Source: an uncultured Kingella sp. | GTDB lineage: Bacteria; Pseudomonadota; Gammaproteobacteria; Burkholderiales; Neisseriaceae | Assembly (NCBI GenBank): GCA_916720425.1 | Contig: CAKARD010000009.1 | Location: 1-22,823, forward strand | Direction: 5' to 3' | DNA length: 22,823 bases | Shown here: in pieces, positions 1 through 8,824 of the stretch | Position numbering within the stretch: the stretch's first letter is position 1 | How the letters are laid out: the number at the start of each line of letters is the position of its first letter | Program-made: the position numbers and the translations under genes | The notes under the pieces: model-generated | Told to the model about the DNA's origin: nothing | The model's database searches: none | The model's input: the letters and a program-made list of their open reading frames with translations, nothing else

Positions 1-74
1 TAGGTAATGGTAAATAAAAGAGCCATTAATATGCCAATACTCATATAGCTCAAATACGTCCAATACTGTGCCAT
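1..74 (-). CDS. N-terminal fragment of a membrane protein, cut by the window edge
   Basis: Reading leftwards from an ATG at 74-72 gives 24 codons starting MAQYWTYLSYMSIGILMALL, with no stop before the window edge. An AAGGA ribosome-binding site sits six bases upstream, which is why I accept this as a real start. The visible part is one hydrophobic segment, typical of a short integral membrane protein. The start resembles the first helix of DUF350 (YjfL-like) inner-membrane proteins, but that is only a guess from 24 residues. It lies downstream of the carboxypeptidase-like gene on the same strand with a 110-base gap. Confidence 0.55.
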   Translation of the reverse strand, partial: MAQYWTYLSYMSIGILMALLFTIT

Positions 75-184
75 ATTATTTCCTTAGCTTGCTAAAATGG
101 TTATTATGCCATAATAAGGATAAGGGAGTGGGGGGTAGAATTGAATCATCTTTTAGTGGGTGAGGGGTTGATTATTAAAATCTT

Positions 185-1402
185 TTAATCAGCAAACATC
201 ATATAAAACCACAGCTTGATACTGTCCCATGCACGCGCAAACCAACCTGATTGTGCCACATCTTCTAAAGCCACGACCGATTTTTGGACAATAAGCTTTT
301 CGCCATCCATTAATTTGAGTGTACCTAACACTTGTCCTTTGCTAATTGGAGCTAGCACAGGTTGTTGTGTTTCTAAAATAGGGTTTAGATGGTTTTCTTG
401 ACCATGTTTGATGGTGGCAAACACATCTTGGTTAAAACCTATGCTTACTTGCTCTTGTGTGCCTTTATAGACCTTGATTTTTGCTAATTCTTGTCCTGCA
501 GTATAGATTTTGGGTGTGCTATAACCATGTAAAGCATAGTTTAATAATTTGCTGCTTTCTGTGGCACGTGCTTCAGGGCTGGCTGTGCCAACTACAATAC
601 TCAACACGCGACGACCATTGCGTTTACTGGTGGCAATTAAATTGTAACCTGCATTACTACTGTAACCTGCCATTAAACCATCTACATCCGAATCACGATA
701 AAGCAATAAATTTCGATTGTTTTGTGTGATACCATTGTATGAGAATGATTTTAAAGAAAAAACGGGATAGTATTGAGAATAATCACGAATGATGGCTTCG
801 GATAAAATCATTAAATCAGCCACTGTGCTGAGGTGATTTGGGCTGGATAAACCTGTAACATTATCAAAATGTGTGTGTGTCATGCCTAGTTTTTGTGCTG
901 TTTCGTTCATTTGCGCTACAAACGCCTCTTCACTACCTGCAATGGCTTCAGCAAGGGTAATTGCGGCATCATTGCCCGATTGTACAATCATGCCTTTTAT
1001 CAAATCACTGATGCTAACAGGTTTATTAATTTCCAAAAACATACGTGAACCTTCAGTTTTCCAAGCTTTTTGTGAAGTGGTAACAGTTTGTTCGGGCGTG
1101 ATTTTTCCCTTTTCCAAGGCTTGAAATACTAAATATGCCGCCATTAATTTACTCAAAGAAGCAGGTTCTATTTTTTTTGTTAAGCCTTTTTCAGCAATGA
1201 TTTGCTCACTTTGTAAGTCTTTGATGACATAGGCAGTTGCCGCAATTTCAGGTAATGTTATGGGGGCGATAATTTCGCTATTTGATGTATTGGTATTTGC
1301 AACGGCTGGGTTATTTTTTTGATTATTTAAATTTGGCTTTTCTCCCCAAACATTTCCTGTTAAAAATACCGATAATACAAAGATAGAAACAATCTTTTTC
1401 AT
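185..1402 (-). CDS. dacC: D-alanyl-D-alanine carboxypeptidase-like (PBP5/6 family, S11) with altered KTG box
   Basis: A 405-residue low-molecular-mass penicillin-binding protein. I place the start at the second in-frame ATG (1402) because AAGGAAG precedes it and the peptide then begins with a signal sequence (MKKIVSIFVLSVFLTG). Family motifs are SxxK at S82-L-S-K85 (nucleophile S82) and S142-G-N144. The C-terminal region fits the PBP5 C domain and ends in an amphipathic helix (WFARAWDSIKLWFYMMFAD) as in membrane-anchored PBP5. The third active-site box, normally K-T-G, reads M244-A-G246 in an otherwise normal context (DGL-MAG-YSSNAGYNL). In PBP5-type enzymes the KTG lysine is needed for acylation, so this copy may be impaired or have another role. 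Normal members trim the terminal D-Ala of peptidoglycan pentapeptides in the periplasm. Family assignment is secure; activity is not. Confidence 0.9.
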   Translation of the reverse strand: MKKIVSIFVLSVFLTGNVWGEKPNLNNQKNNPAVANTNTSNSEIIAPITLPEIAATAYVIKDLQSEQIIAEKGLTKKIEPASLSKLMAAYLVFQALEKGKITPEQTVTTSQKAWKTEGSRMFLEINKPVSISDLIKGMIVQSGNDAAITLAEAIAGSEEAFVAQMNETAQKLGMTHTHFDNVTGLSSPNHLSTVADLMILSEAIIRDYSQYYPVFSLKSFSYNGITQNNRNLLLYRDSDVDGLMAGYSSNAGYNLIATSKRNGRRVLSIVVGTASPEARATESSKLLNYALHGYSTPKIYTAGQELAKIKVYKGTQEQVSIGFNQDVFATIKHGQENHLNPILETQQPVLAPISKGQVLGTLKLMDGEKLIVQKSVVALEDVAQSGWFARAWDSIKLWFYMMFAD

Positions 1403-1449
1403 GAAATCTTCCTTAGTCATTGAATCAAAATGCTACTCTAAGCACAGAT

Positions 1450-1478
1450 AGTATAATCAAGATTCTGGTTGCGGTCTT
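1450..1478 (-). promoter_or_regulatory. Candidate promoter of the carboxypeptidase-like gene
   Basis: On the minus strand a TATACT -10 box (1450-1455) lies 17 bases from AAGACC, a poor -35 match (1473-1478). It is about 50 bases upstream of the start codon. The -10 box is good and the -35 box weak, so this is tentative. Confidence 0.3.
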
Positions 1479-1583
1479 GTTCGGTTTATAGTTAACCGTT
1501 TTTCTTTTTTAATATTGCTGCATAAAATTTAATCAATATTGTAAAATATTGTTTTTACTTTATTTTATTTAATGTTATTTTGG

Positions 1584-2615
1584 TTACGCACACATTTTGT
1601 GGATAAGTGTGCTGAGTGGTTTGGGTAAACCATAGTGAGATAATTGCGTGGGTAATACCCATACACCATCTGGATTGGCCTGATCATGATAATGATATGG
1701 TACAGTAAAATGATAGGGGTAAATAGTGAGAAGGCGATGCGTAAGTTTATGCGTAATGCTTGATAATGTTTGACTATTATACTTTTCCAGCATGGGTTGA
1801 ATGTCATTCTCTTGGGTATAGGTGGGGACGCAAAATAGATTCGCCCAAATACCATTATTGGGACGTTTATTTAGGTAAATGGCACCATCTGTGCGTTGAA
1901 TGATTAACCAATAAAGTGTTTGTTTTTGTAAAATGGCTTTAGTTTTTTTGCGAGGCAGTTCGTGAGTGCGGTTTTGGGCATATGCTTGGCATCGTGATTG
2001 CATAGGACAAAGATGGCATTGGGGTTGACTGCGAACACAAATGGTGGCCCCAAAATCCATTAGACCTTGGGTATAAGCGGGCATATCGTGATAATGTTTG
2101 GGTAAAAGCGATTGAGCCAATACCCATAATTGGGACTCAAAAGCTTTGCTATTCAAATCACCATCTTGAGCAAACATGCGACACAATACGCGCTTTACAT
2201 TGCCATCTAAAATGCTTTCACGCTGGTTAAAAGCAAAGGCGACAATGGCAGCAGCGGTGCTGCGTCCTACCCCTTTTAGTTGTTCTAACTGAAGTCGAGT
2301 TTGAGGAAATTTTCCGCCAAAATCATCTACAATTTGCTTAGCAGCGGTATGCAAATGGCGTGCGCGACTGTAATACCCTAAGCCCGCCCATAAACGCAGT
2401 ACTTCATTTTGATCTGCATGAGCTAAATCTTGTACAGTGGGGAAGGCCGTGATAAAACGTGGATAATAATCTAACACAGTGGCAACCTGAGTTTGTTGTA
2501 GCATGATTTCAGATACCCAAATGCAGTACGGATCGCGTACTTGCCAGGGCAAATGATGGCGACCATGCTGTTTTTGCCATGCAATTAAACAATCAGAAAA
2601 TGTATCTTGTAACAT
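1584..2615 (-). CDS. mutY: A/G-specific adenine DNA glycosylase MutY
   Basis: A 343-residue base-excision repair enzyme that removes adenine mispaired with 8-oxoguanine. The order is typical: N-terminal HhH-GPD domain with catalytic E36 in SEIMLQQTQV, the helix-hairpin-helix LKGVGRSTAAAI (about 113-124), catalytic D137 in ILDGNVKRV, then a 4Fe-4S site with cysteines 193, 200, 203 and 209 (C-x6-C-x2-C-x5-C). The last 110 residues correspond to the NUDIX-like C domain that recognises 8-oxoG. I chose the ATG at 2615, one base after the stop of the preceding gene; an in-frame TTG at 2627 would overlap that gene by 11 bases. It is the last gene of a probable proC-tgpA-mutY operon. Confidence 0.96.
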   Translation of the reverse strand: MLQDTFSDCLIAWQKQHGRHHLPWQVRDPYCIWVSEIMLQQTQVATVLDYYPRFITAFPTVQDLAHADQNEVLRLWAGLGYYSRARHLHTAAKQIVDDFGGKFPQTRLQLEQLKGVGRSTAAAIVAFAFNQRESILDGNVKRVLCRMFAQDGDLNSKAFESQLWVLAQSLLPKHYHDMPAYTQGLMDFGATICVRSQPQCHLCPMQSRCQAYAQNRTHELPRKKTKAILQKQTLYWLIIQRTDGAIYLNKRPNNGIWANLFCVPTYTQENDIQPMLEKYNSQTLSSITHKLTHRLLTIYPYHFTVPYHYHDQANPDGVWVLPTQLSHYGLPKPLSTLIHKMCA

Positions 2616-2616
2616 A

Positions 2617-4584
2617 TTATTTATCAATCTTATATTTGCGTGCTATTTTCTTAGCGCGTTGATACCACGCTTGTGCAATTTTTTTATTTGGGACTTGTGT
2701 TGTGGCGTAATTGAGTTGAATATACTCATTCAATATTTGTTCCAAATCGGCAGATAGGCGTTCTTGTTGGTTTAGCTCTTGTTTTAATTCTATAGCACCT
2801 AAGGCGGCAAGATGAGGAAAATTGTTACCTAATACATGACTTTTGAGTAATAAAAAACCGTCTTTCATAGGGGAAATATCATGGCGACGCACCCGTTTCC
2901 ACCACAGGAGAATCGGTAAGAACGCGATGATCGAACCACCCATCAATACCATAAAAATGGTTACCCCATTGACACCATCAAAACCCAGTTTACCAAATAA
3001 ATTACGCTGTTGTTCGTCATCAAAATTCACTACCCAACGTTGCCAGTAAACTTGACTTTGGCTAGCAAATTTACTCCATGTACTCGAATTATTGACCAAT
3101 TCTTTAATTTCACTTTCGGGCAGGGCATTATCTAAACCCACTGCAATACGTATATTGGATACGGCAGCAGTTGGATCAATGCGTTTCCATACGCGTTTGT
3201 TTTCTAGCCAGACTTCTGTCCATGCGTGTGCGTCTTTGCTACGAATTTGCCAAAATCCACCTTGTTCGTTCCATTCTCCGCCTTGATAGCCTGTAACCAC
3301 GCGTGCGGGTATGCCCATAAAGCGCATCATAACCACAAAAGCATCAGCGTAATGCTCACAAAACCCTTGTTTACTGCTAAATAAAAATTCGTCTACACTA
3401 TTTTCACTACTAAGTACGGGTGGCTTTAAGGTATAGGAAAAATCTTGTTTAGCAAAATATTGATAGACTGCATTAATGTATGCTTCAGTATTGCCTCCGC
3501 TTTGTTGAAATAGTTGTTTTGCTAATGAATAGGTACGTAAATTAGCTTGATTATTCAATTGGGTGTATAAATGGATTTCACTGGGATTGAGTCTATGGGG
3601 TAATTCATCGGATAGACTTGATGAAAGTGAAATACCACGCACGCCTTGTCGACTAAAGACACGCAAGACATCACCCAATTCATGGAAGACACCACGTTGT
3701 TGTTTTCCATTGGGATAATCAAGTGCGGGAATTTGTCCTTTTCGATCTTCTAATACGATTTGATAATCTATTTTTTGTGCTTGGCGTGAAGGTGAGGCAC
3801 TATCCATAAACCCCTTTATGGCTTGCCATGTGCCTGTATTATCACGCTCTGCCATAATCATGACACGCCAATATAAATCTTGTTGTTGTGGCACAAACCC
3901 ATTGGTAAACGTAGCGGAAAAGGCCAATTCGTTACTTTGTACTAAGTCGCCAATACTACCAGGATGCATGGTGTCAGATAGACCGGTGCGAGATTGTGTT
4001 TGGCTGGGTTGTTGTAGTCCCCAAAATGGTGCTTCTTTGCGTGGCATACCAATAAATAATACGATCATCGGTAATAGAGTGAGCAAAAATCCAAATAAGC
4101 TTTGTCGCCATGCCCATTGCCATCTAACTTGGTTGAGTGTTGCCAAAGACAAGCTAATGAGCAATAAACAGAATAAAACCCATATCCCTATAAATAAACT
4201 CTGGTCAACCAACACGGCTACAGTTAATAAAAAAATCTGTACCAAAGAAGAAACTTGCCAGTCTCGGCGAGAGTTTCCTTCAAATGATTTGAGTGCGGCA
4301 AGCAATAATAAAATGGCCATACCACCTTGCAAACCAACTAATGTTCCCAGTTGCAGATAAACCAATAGTGCCGCAATGCCTACCATAACCCATACGTACC
4401 ATTTTTTTGTTGGTATTTTAGAGAATAGTACACGTACTAAAACCAATAAAATAAATACTGCTGCCACGCCTAGAGGTAATGACATCAAAATGGGTAAAGA
4501 AACAAGAAGCAAAATTGCTTGGCTAAAAGAAATAGCATGCGTGTCGGGTTTATGGTTTAAATAGGGTGTAGAGGCAATAAACAT
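2617..4584 (-). CDS. tgpA: TgpA-like membrane protein with periplasmic transglutaminase domain (DUF3488)
   Basis: A 655-residue inner-membrane protein. The first 180 residues hold about six hydrophobic segments (DUF3488-type). A large extracytoplasmic part follows with a papain-like transglutaminase core whose triad is visible: C409 in KQGFCEHYADAF, H453 in DAHAWTEVW and D470 in RIDPTAAV. Another membrane helix lies near 545-565, and the last 90 residues form a basic cytoplasmic tail. The architecture matches Pseudomonas TgpA, an essential protein of unclear substrate. The start codon overlaps the proC stop by one base (TAATG), implying translational coupling, and mutY starts one base after its stop. 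The MoxR ATPase and DUF58 genes that often sit beside tgpA are not in this window. Family is sure; the symbol is by analogy. Confidence 0.88.
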   Translation of the reverse strand: MFIASTPYLNHKPDTHAISFSQAILLLVSLPILMSLPLGVAAVFILLVLVRVLFSKIPTKKWYVWVMVGIAALLVYLQLGTLVGLQGGMAILLLLAALKSFEGNSRRDWQVSSLVQIFLLTVAVLVDQSLFIGIWVLFCLLLISLSLATLNQVRWQWAWRQSLFGFLLTLLPMIVLFIGMPRKEAPFWGLQQPSQTQSRTGLSDTMHPGSIGDLVQSNELAFSATFTNGFVPQQQDLYWRVMIMAERDNTGTWQAIKGFMDSASPSRQAQKIDYQIVLEDRKGQIPALDYPNGKQQRGVFHELGDVLRVFSRQGVRGISLSSSLSDELPHRLNPSEIHLYTQLNNQANLRTYSLAKQLFQQSGGNTEAYINAVYQYFAKQDFSYTLKPPVLSSENSVDEFLFSSKQGFCEHYADAFVVMMRFMGIPARVVTGYQGGEWNEQGGFWQIRSKDAHAWTEVWLENKRVWKRIDPTAAVSNIRIAVGLDNALPESEIKELVNNSSTWSKFASQSQVYWQRWVVNFDDEQQRNLFGKLGFDGVNGVTIFMVLMGGSIIAFLPILLWWKRVRRHDISPMKDGFLLLKSHVLGNNFPHLAALGAIELKQELNQQERLSADLEQILNEYIQLNYATTQVPNKKIAQAWYQRAKKIARKYKIDK

Positions 4585-5399
4585 TATCTGTCTTTATTAT
4601 GATAATGGGATTGAAATTGGGTGGCTAATTCACGCGAACGCTGGTTCGCTGCGGCCACACCTTGGGATAAATGTTCAGCAATATGTTGTTGTTTAAATAC
4701 TTCCAAGGCAGCAAATGTGGTTCCACCTTTCGAGGTAACATTGGCTTGTAGTTGGGATAGTGTGTCAGAGGATTGTAATGCCAATGCGACAGCACCACTA
4801 AATGTGTGTAGACTTAATTGTTGTGCGATAGATTCATTAAAGCCCAATTCTTGTGCTGCTTTTTGCAACGCATTCATGAGATAAAACACATAGGCTGAAC
4901 CGCTACCCGAAATAGCTGTAATAGCGTGCATTTTTTCTTCACTATCTAACCACAGTGTCATGCCACAAGCACTCATAATGGTTTGAACGGTGTTTTTATC
5001 TTCTATGCTGATGGGTTCAGGTGCAAATAAACCACTGATGCCTTGCCCCACTTGAGCAGGTGTATTGGGCATCACACGAATAATACGTGTTGCGCCGTGT
5101 AAATAATCTGATAAAGTCGCGATGCTCAAACCAGCCGCTAGTGAAACAATGAGTGCGCCATTATCCACGATATTGGCACATGCTTGTTGCATATCTTGAG
5201 GTTTAACAGCCAAAATTAGTACATCATTTTTGTGTAGTTCGGGCAATGATTCACATACGGTGGCGTTTAATTGTGTGGATAATGCTGCACGTTTTTTTTG
5301 TCCGCGTTGAATAATACATATTTCGTGAAATTGTTTTGCTGTGCGTAAGCCCGTTACAATGGCACGGGTCATATTGCCACCGCCTAAAAAATAAATCAT
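4584..5399 (-). CDS. proC: Pyrroline-5-carboxylate reductase ProC
   Basis: A 271-residue cytoplasmic enzyme for the last step of proline synthesis, NAD(P)H-dependent reduction of 1-pyrroline-5-carboxylate. The N-terminal Rossmann motif is FLGGGNMTRAI (G6-G7-G8). Family segments follow in order: LAVKPQDM, IVSLAAGLSIATL, RIIRVMPNTPAQVGQGISGL, then the C-terminal dimerisation domain with AITAISGSGSAYVFYLMNAL and TSKGGTTFAALEVF. Length is typical (about 270). A GGGGAAAG-type site lies upstream of the ATG. A TTGACA promoter about 60-90 bases upstream probably drives proC, the TgpA-like gene and mutY together. Confidence 0.96.
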   Translation of the reverse strand: MIYFLGGGNMTRAIVTGLRTAKQFHEICIIQRGQKKRAALSTQLNATVCESLPELHKNDVLILAVKPQDMQQACANIVDNGALIVSLAAGLSIATLSDYLHGATRIIRVMPNTPAQVGQGISGLFAPEPISIEDKNTVQTIMSACGMTLWLDSEEKMHAITAISGSGSAYVFYLMNALQKAAQELGFNESIAQQLSLHTFSGAVALALQSSDTLSQLQANVTSKGGTTFAALEVFKQQHIAEHLSQGVAAANQRSRELATQFQSHYHNKDR

Positions 5400-5462
5400 C
5401 TAACTTTCCCCAATTGACTTATCCAAAATAACTATTGTGCCAAAGAGACAATCTTACCTGAA

Positions 5463-5491
5463 ATAAAATCATTCATGCATAAAAATGTCAA
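5463..5491 (-). promoter_or_regulatory. Candidate sigma-70 promoter for the proC operon
   Basis: The minus strand has a perfect TTGACA -35 box (5486-5491), a 17-base spacer and TTTTAT as -10 (5463-5468, four of six). It points at proC, whose ATG is at 5399, and nothing else in the 228-base gap competes. Confidence 0.55.
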
Positions 5492-5596
5492 GCGTATCGG
5501 AGGACAGGTGAGGGAGATTTTACTATGGCACAGCGTAAAAAATGTATATAGCATGTGGATAAATACTTTATATATATTGTTTTTAAATAAAAAAAT

Positions 5597-5623
5597 AAAT
5601 ATGCCTAAAAAATAGGCATATTT
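5597..5623 (-). terminator. Rho-independent terminator after ychF
   Basis: An 11-bp perfect stem (arms 5597-5607 and 5613-5623, core ATGCCTA/TAGGCAT) with a 5-base loop starts five bases after the ychF stop. On the minus strand it is followed by ATTTTTTTATTT. Confidence 0.8.
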
Positions 5624-5627
5624 CGAA

Positions 5628-6719
5628 TCAAACATTAAATAGGAAGTGAATAACATCGCCATCTTGTACAATATAATCTTTGCCCTCAGCACGCATTTTG
5701 CCCGCCTCTTTGGCTTTGGCTTCACCACCCAAAGTGATAAAGTCATTATAAGCAATGACTTGAGCGCGAATAAAACCACGTTCAAAATCAGTATGAATCA
5801 CACCAGCAGCTTGGGGAGCAGTATCACCTTTGTGTATTGTCCATGCGCGTACTTCTTTAACCCCAGCGGTAAAATAAGTTTGCAAGCCCAATAGATCATA
5901 GCCAGCACGAATTAGGCGATTTAATCCTGGTTCTTCTAAGCCCATTTCAGCCAGAAATTCGGCTTTTTCATCATCGGCTAATTCAGCAATTTCGCTTTCC
6001 ATAGCAGCACACACAGCAACTACTGGCGCATTTTCTTTGGCAGCCAATTCTTTGAGGCGCTCGTAGTGGGGATTATTTTCAAAACCATCTTCGGCAACGT
6101 TGGCCACATACATGGCAGGTTTAGCGGTTAATAAAAATAGGGGACGTAACAAAGCGGTATCGTCCGCATCTAAACCCAATGAACGCACTGGCTTACCTTC
6201 ATTTAAATGTGGTAAAAGTTTTTCTAAAATTGCCACCAATTTTTGTGCGTCTTTATCGCCTGATTTAGCACGTTTCCCTTCACGTAAAATAGCTTTTTCC
6301 ACACTGGCTAAATCGGCTAATGCTAACTCTGTACCTATGGTTTCGATATCTGCGATGGGATCAACGCGTCCTGCTACGTGGATAATATTATCATCGTTAA
6401 AACAACGCACTACATTAACAATGGCATCGGTTTCACGAATATTGGCTAAAAACTGATTACCCAAACCTTCTCCTTTGCTTGCTCCTGCTACCAAACCTGC
6501 AATATCTACAAATTCTACAATGGCAGGTTGCATTTTTTGTGGATTTACAATTTTGGCCAATTCTGCCATGCGTGGATCAGGAACTTCCACAATACCCACG
6601 TTGGGTTCTATCGTACAAAAAGGATAGTTTGCTGCTTCAATACCTGATTGCGTGAGTGCGTTAAACAGCGTAGATTTGCCTACATTGGGCAAACCCACAA
6701 TACCACATTTTAAACTCAT
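5628..6719 (-). CDS. ychF: Redox-regulated, ribosome-associated ATPase YchF (OLA1/Obg family)
   Basis: A 363-residue cytoplasmic P-loop protein that binds ribosomes and prefers ATP over GTP. Visible motifs: P-loop G9-LPNVGK-S16, switch II D72-IAG75, and the YchF-type G4 variant N207-VAE210, which replaces NKxD and explains the ATP preference. A coiled-coil insertion spans roughly 120-175, and the C-terminal TGS domain covers about 280-363, ending DGDVIHFLFNV. I start at the ATG at 6719 (MSLKCGIVGL), the usual family N-terminus; 13 extra in-frame codons upstream are not family-like. Function in vivo (stress response, translation) is known only in outline. Confidence 0.96.
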   Translation of the reverse strand: MSLKCGIVGLPNVGKSTLFNALTQSGIEAANYPFCTIEPNVGIVEVPDPRMAELAKIVNPQKMQPAIVEFVDIAGLVAGASKGEGLGNQFLANIRETDAIVNVVRCFNDDNIIHVAGRVDPIADIETIGTELALADLASVEKAILREGKRAKSGDKDAQKLVAILEKLLPHLNEGKPVRSLGLDADDTALLRPLFLLTAKPAMYVANVAEDGFENNPHYERLKELAAKENAPVVAVCAAMESEIAELADDEKAEFLAEMGLEEPGLNRLIRAGYDLLGLQTYFTAGVKEVRAWTIHKGDTAPQAAGVIHTDFERGFIRAQVIAYNDFITLGGEAKAKEAGKMRAEGKDYIVQDGDVIHFLFNV

Positions 6720-6878
6720 AAAATTGCTCTCGTTGTGAATTGGTTTATATGGGGGCATATTGATATTCTGTTTATGGCCAAAATATCAACTTACCCTAAG
6801 ATACAGTAATAGTATGATAAAGGTTAATTCTAGCATATTCATTTTATAGCGTATTAAAATATACGATAAATCGGATTT

Positions 6879-8672
6879 TTATCGAAAGGACGCTAATATT
6901 TTTAATATTTCTACACCAAATTGTTTAATTTTGGCTTCACCCATACCATAAACTTCACGCAATTGGATTAAATCACGGGGCATCTTTTCAACCAATTCAC
7001 GTAGGGTTTTATCACCTGATATCACATAAGCGGGGACATCTTCAGAGCGTGCGCGTTCTAGGCGCCATTTTCGTAGAGCTTGCCAGATGTGATCTTGTTG
7101 TTCTGTGCGCAACCAAGTTTCACCTTTGTCCACCCGAGTGGCAGCTTTTTCGCGCTTGAAGGGGCGCAACATAACTTTTTGTTCACCGCGTAAAATTGGT
7201 CTAGCAGAGTCAGTTAATAATAGGGCTTGATGATTTTGAATATCGCAATTGAGCAACCCAAAACCAAGACATTGTCGTATTACGTTGCGCCAATCTTGTA
7301 CACTAATATCTGCTCCAATGCCAAAAGTGGATAAAGTGTGATGTTGATTTTGATGTATCCAGTTGTTATCTTTACCACGCAAAACATCTATCACATAGGC
7401 TGCACCGTAGCGTTGTCCCACGCGATACACGCAACTTAATAACTTTTGTACTAAAACCGTGCCATCAAAGCGTACAGGCGGATGTTGACAGTTATCACAA
7501 TGCCCACAAGGCTTACTTTCTTGTCCAAAATGGCGCAATAATAATTGTCGGCGACAAGAGACGGTTTCACACACATCAAACATGGCATTGAGTTTTTGTA
7601 ATTCAATTTGTTTTTGTAAATCTGAACTATGACTCTCTATAATACGCTCTTTTAGCAACATAAAATTATTCATGCCATAACACAACCAACTGACAGCAGG
7701 TAAACCATCGCGTCCCGCTCTGCCGCTTTCTTGATAAAAATGTTCTATGCTTTGTGGCATATCCAAATGCGCCACAAAACGCACATCGGGTTTATCAATA
7801 CCCATGCCAAATGCCACGGTTGCCACTACGATAATATTATCTTCACGTGTGAATCGTTGTTGGTTCTGAGCGCGTTCTTCAATGCTCATGCCAGCGTGAT
7901 AAGGCAATGCACGCAAACCATTTTGACATAAAAACTCCGCCACATCTTCCACACCACGCCGGCTCAAACAATAGACAATGCCACTTTGTCCATGCATTTG
8001 CTGTTTGATAAAGTTTAACAATTGCCGCTTACCATTTTTGCGTTCCATTACTTGATAATAAATGTTAGGGCGATCAAAACTGGATACAAACTCTTTGGCA
8101 TTTTGCAAACGCAAATAATGCTTCATATCTGCACGGGTTTGTTGATCAGCGGTGGCGGTCAGCGCAATGCGTGGAATGTGTGGATAACGGTCAGCCAGCA
8201 AGCCCAACTGTTGATATTCTGGGCGAAAATCATGCCCCCATTGGCTCACGCAGTGCGCCTCATCAATGGCAAATAGGCTAATGATTGTGTGATCTAAAAA
8301 ATGCAAAAATCGTTCCGAAACCAATCGTTCGGGTGCAACATAAAGTAGTTTTAGCGTTCCTTCAGCAATGTCATGGCTAATCTGTTGCACACGCTCTGCA
8401 GGCGTGCCACTGTGTAAAGCTGCGGCCTCCACACCTACAGCGCGTAAATTAGCGACTTGGTCGTCCATCAAAGCAATCAACGGTGATACCACAATCGCCA
8501 CACCATCACGCAACAAAGCAGGGATTTGATAACACAAGGATTTTCCGCCACCAGTGGGCATTAACACCAGCGCATTATCGCCACCAGCCACCGTTGCCAC
8601 AATTTCAGCCTGTTTGCCACGAAAAGCGGGATAGCCAAAAATATCTTGTAAAATGGTTTGAGCGCGATTCAT
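6879..8672 (-). CDS. recQ: ATP-dependent 3'-5' DNA helicase RecQ
   Basis: A 597-residue superfamily 2 helicase for recombination and stalled-fork repair. Motifs: Walker A in MPTGGGKS (38-45), DEAH box D137-H140 followed by the aromatic-rich loop CVSQWGHDFRPEY, motif VI HFYQESGRAGRDG (about 311-323), and the RecQ zinc site C373, C389, C392, C395. Winged-helix and one HRDC domain (about 520-597) complete it. N. gonorrhoeae RecQ has three HRDC domains in a longer protein; this one has the single-HRDC layout of E. coli. Start ATG 8672 fits the usual N-terminus (QTILQDIFGYPAFRGKQ). No strong ribosome-binding site is visible. Confidence 0.96.
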   Translation of the reverse strand: MNRAQTILQDIFGYPAFRGKQAEIVATVAGGDNALVLMPTGGGKSLCYQIPALLRDGVAIVVSPLIALMDDQVANLRAVGVEAAALHSGTPAERVQQISHDIAEGTLKLLYVAPERLVSERFLHFLDHTIISLFAIDEAHCVSQWGHDFRPEYQQLGLLADRYPHIPRIALTATADQQTRADMKHYLRLQNAKEFVSSFDRPNIYYQVMERKNGKRQLLNFIKQQMHGQSGIVYCLSRRGVEDVAEFLCQNGLRALPYHAGMSIEERAQNQQRFTREDNIIVVATVAFGMGIDKPDVRFVAHLDMPQSIEHFYQESGRAGRDGLPAVSWLCYGMNNFMLLKERIIESHSSDLQKQIELQKLNAMFDVCETVSCRRQLLLRHFGQESKPCGHCDNCQHPPVRFDGTVLVQKLLSCVYRVGQRYGAAYVIDVLRGKDNNWIHQNQHHTLSTFGIGADISVQDWRNVIRQCLGFGLLNCDIQNHQALLLTDSARPILRGEQKVMLRPFKREKAATRVDKGETWLRTEQQDHIWQALRKWRLERARSEDVPAYVISGDKTLRELVEKMPRDLIQLREVYGMGEAKIKQFGVEILKILASFR

Positions 8673-8824
8673 GAAGAATGATAGAAAGTAAAAAATGGCA
8701 TGATTTTAACATGTAGTATAAAAGTGAAGATATAGATAAAAGTCATAGAAACACTGGGATGATTTTGACCCGTTAGAAAACTTGCGCTCTATAGTGAGGT
8801 ACTGACTCTAAGATATTATTAATA

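Noticed and set aside
1534..1551. AT-only hairpin CAATATT/AATATTG as mutY terminator
   Set aside because: The T-run lies on the plus-strand side, where no gene ends; on the minus strand the tail is weak. Too AT-rich to rely on.
3818..4360. 180-codon plus-strand ORF
   Set aside because: Entirely antisense to the TgpA-like gene, which has clear catalytic motifs; Cys/Asn-rich product with no family resemblance.
5432..5785. 117-codon minus-strand ORF after ychF
   Set aside because: Half overlaps the end of ychF in another frame and runs through the ychF terminator; no supporting start signal.
6720..6878. Promoter for ychF at TTGATA (6784-6789)
   Set aside because: The -10 candidate 18 bases on (TATCAA) is poor, so I do not annotate it; a promoter is expected somewhere in this gap.
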